Assembly (NCBI RefSeq): GCF_932526225.1
Contig: NC_064043.1
Span: forward strand, 14,070,085-14,134,084
Reading direction: 5' to 3'
Length of the DNA stretch: 64,000 nucleotides
DNA from: Nematostella vectensis
Lineage: Eukaryota > Cnidaria > Anthozoa > Actiniaria > Edwardsiidae
Every line of letters starts with the position of its first letter. Position 1 is the first letter of the stretch. The notes beneath the pieces are model-generated. The model made no database searches and was not told where the DNA came from. It worked only from the letters and a program-made list of their open reading frames with translations. The position numbers and the translations under genes are program-made. Below, piece after piece: positions 62,101-64,000 of the stretch.

Positions 62101-64000
62101 TGAGACACGGCACACTATCAGCGCATTATCGTACATCTGAAACACGGCACACTATCATCAGCGCATTATCGTACATCTGAGACACGACACACTATCATCA
62201 GCGCATTATCGTACATCTGAAACACGGCACACTATCTGTGCATTATCGTACATCTGAAACACGACACACTATCAGCGCATTATCGTACATCTGAGACACG
62301 GCACACTATCATTGCATTATCGTACATCTGAGACACGGCACACTATCATCGCATTTTGATACATCTGAGACACGGCACCCTATCAGCGCATTATCGTACA
62401 TCTGAAACACGGCACACTATCATCAGCGCATTATCGTACATCTGAAACACGGCACACTATCATCAGCGCATTATCGTACATCTGAAACACGGCACACTAT
62501 CGTTGCATTATCGTACATCTGAAACACGGCACACTATCATCAGCACATTATCGTACATCTGAAACATAAAACACTATCATTGCATTATCGTACATCTGAG
62601 ACACGGCACACTATCAGCGCATTATCGTACATCTTAAACACGGCACACTATCATTGCATTATCGTACATCTGAAACACGGCACACTATCAGCGCATTATC
62701 GTACATCTGAAACACGGCACACTATCATCAGCGCATTATCGTACATCTGAAACACGGCACACTATCATCAGCGCATTATCGTACATCTGAGACACGACAC
62801 ACTATCATCAGTGCATTATCGTACATCTGAAACACGGCACACTATCATCAGTGCATTATCGTACATCTGAAACACGACACACTATCAGCGCATTATCGTA
62901 CATCTGAGACACGGCACACTATCATTGCATTATCGTACATCTGAGACACGGCACACTATCATCGCATTATCGTACATCTGAAACACGACACACTATCAGC
63001 GCATTATCGTACAGCTGAGACACGACACACTATCAGCGCAATATCATAGAACTAAAAAATGACATACCATTAGCGCACCGAAAAAAGAGGCGCGCGGTGG
63101 ATCATGGGATGGATGATGAATGAGGCGTAAGGCAACAGGCGCAATGGGTTATGGGACGCATAAATGAGGCGAGCGGTGGATTATGGGGTTGATGAATGAG
63201 GCTTGCGTTGAATTATGGGATGAATAAAAAAGGCGGGCGGTGGATTATTGGACAGAGGAGGAACGCGCCGGAATGAGGCGTTTAGACACGTGATGAATTA
63301 TGGGACGGATAAATGAAACGTGCGGTGGATTATGGGATTGATTAATGAGATGCGCGCGTTGGAATACGGAGTTATATTTTAGGATGTATTGGTTGCTATG
63401 GATACCCACCTGATTGGTAATAAGCGTGGCTAGCTCAGTGTTGCTACCCCTTGCTTTCTCAAGTCTCTTGATAAGATCGTGTCTAAAGAAAAAATAGAAA
63501 ACCGAGTTGAAACAAATAAACTAGCTTCTCTAGGCGAGAGATGGCAAGAATCTGATTGGCTTAGATTAATTTGACTGGCGGAAAATTCCAAAAGACAAAA
63601 TCAAATCGATGTTTTGAAAATGCGGCGTCGCGATACAACGGATTCGACAGTAATAAAGAAGCATTAAACTTTGTCTTGAGATTTCGTCACATATTTTGCC
63701 TTCCGATATTGAATAAAAAAACAAAGGTATTTCAAACAAGGACTCTTTGATGCATCTTTCAATTTCGAAATCCTTAGTGAAAATATAGAAATATCGAACA
63801 CTTCCTTACTTGGGGTTGATCTCCAGGGTGGGTTGAATAATTTGGTATTTCATGTTTTCCACCTCCTTGTTATGCTCTGTCTTGATGAGCTTGAGCCAGT
63901 GTTTGGCGGCGACCATGTCCGGGACAGTTATCATGGCCGGGTGGTTGGTATTGGCCAGTCTCTTTGACACCTTCACGCCCACCACGCGAGTCGGGCCGAG
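41120..64000 (-). CDS. TRAP1: TRAP1 (mitochondrial HSP90), last three coding exons
   Basis: Mitochondrial ATP-dependent chaperone of the HSP90 family; the exons seen code the C-terminal dimerisation domain. Exons in reading order: 63810-64000 (continues right), 63410-63482, 41120-41245, all GT-AG and in phase. Motifs: [40 protein letters not shown] and [20 protein letters not shown], corresponding to vertebrate [30 protein letters not shown] and [19 protein letters not shown]. The stop is at 41120-41122 and the tail [10 protein letters not shown] is a little longer and more basic than in vertebrates. The final intron, 41246-63409, is 22.2 kb and almost entirely minisatellite. TRAP1 rather than cytosolic HSP90 is indicated by the end lacking MEEVD and by PRAMVGRLN. 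Convergent with the insulin-like gene. Confidence 0.94.
46100..50290 (-). repeat. 2190-bp higher-order duplication within the TRAP1 array
   Basis: Rare variants recur at an exact 2190-bp offset: TATTGTACAT at 46371 and 48561, CAAGGCACAA at 47191 and 49381, TGAAACAGTA at 48077 and 50267. The order of unit variants between these markers is also repeated. This indicates a recent block duplication of about 57 units. Confidence 0.85.
50400..61150 (-). repeat. 3415- and 2341-bp higher-order duplications within the TRAP1 array
   Basis: CATTGTGGTA occurs at 53605, 54261, 57020, 57676, 59361 and 60017. The pairs are 656 bp apart each time, and the sets are offset by 3415 then 2341 bp. The ACCATATCAG variant gives the same offsets (54631, 58046, 60387), and TGAAACAGTA at 51831 and 55246 again gives 3415. 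Confidence 0.85.
63085..63365. repeat. Degenerate ~32-45-bp tandem repeat beside the TRAP1 array
   Basis: About seven diverged units containing GCGGTGGATTATGGGA and GATAAATGAGGCG-type sequence, of uneven length. It follows the main array and ends about 45 bp from the donor of the penultimate TRAP1 exon. It is unrelated in sequence to the 37/40-bp unit and much older by its divergence. Confidence 0.8.

Larger units (their letters stand above)
41224..63049 (-). repeat. 37/40-bp minisatellite, ~565 copies, carrying the TRAP1 splice acceptor
   Basis: A 21.8-kb tandem array. On the minus strand each unit contains the intron's 3' end GTGCCGTGTTTCAG joined to ATGTACGATAATGC and CTGATAG. The last two are the first 22 nt of the final TRAP1 exon with one mismatch (GCG for GCT). 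The genuine exon start is the first copy of the array. Units come as 37 or 40 bp, mainly by presence of one extra ATC triplet in TATCATCAGC versus TATCAGC. Common variants are GAGACACGG, AAACACGAC, AAACATAAAAC and AAACATGAAAC. Neither length is a multiple of three. Count is length divided by mean unit. Confidence 0.97.

Noticed and set aside
41224-63049. CRISPR-like alternation of repeat and spacer
   Set aside because: Units are contiguous with no unique spacers, the setting is a eukaryotic intron, and the variation is substitution and triplet gain within one unit.

Overview
The window looks like nuclear DNA of an intron-rich animal, most likely a cnidarian and probably an anthozoan such as a sea anemone. 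The reasons are short exons with GT-AG introns, protein sequences close to vertebrate orthologues, an insulin-like peptide gene, AT-rich introns and many short inverted-repeat elements. The species is inferred, not verified. No prokaryotic operon, rRNA, tRNA or CRISPR array was seen.

Layout. (1) 334-14715, minus strand: the first 14 coding exons of WDR19/IFT144, which runs off the left edge. (2) 14716-19156: intergenic, with inverted-repeat elements. (3) 19157-35522, minus strand: a complete 26-exon GRAF-family RhoGAP (ARHGAP26/10/42-like; BAR-PH-RhoGAP-SH3) whose exons join in frame to 804 residues. (4) About 37545-39651, plus strand: an insulin-like peptide gene, divergent from GRAF, with a probable 5' UTR exon and two coding exons giving 119 residues. 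(5) 41120-64000, minus strand: the last three coding exons of TRAP1 (mitochondrial HSP90), running off the right edge. The four genes belong to unrelated processes (ciliary transport, Rho/membrane remodelling, endocrine signalling, mitochondrial chaperone).

The most unusual content is a set of minisatellites placed at splice sites. The last TRAP1 intron is about 22.2 kb, and nearly all of it is one array of 37/40-bp units. Each unit carries the intron's 3' splice acceptor plus about 22 nt of the following exon, so the pre-mRNA would contain several hundred near-copies of one acceptor. In WDR19, a 47-bp array at the left edge repeats the donor of exon 14 together with 21 nt of exon. A 27-bp array abuts the acceptor of exon 13, and a 5-kb 44-bp array ends about 45 bp from the acceptor of exon 8. 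All four large arrays therefore touch or nearly touch an exon boundary, and two of them contain it. The TRAP1 array also shows higher-order duplications with exact offsets of 2190, 3415 and 2341 bp.

Most long reading frames outside the exons above are chance frames or readings of tandem repeats.
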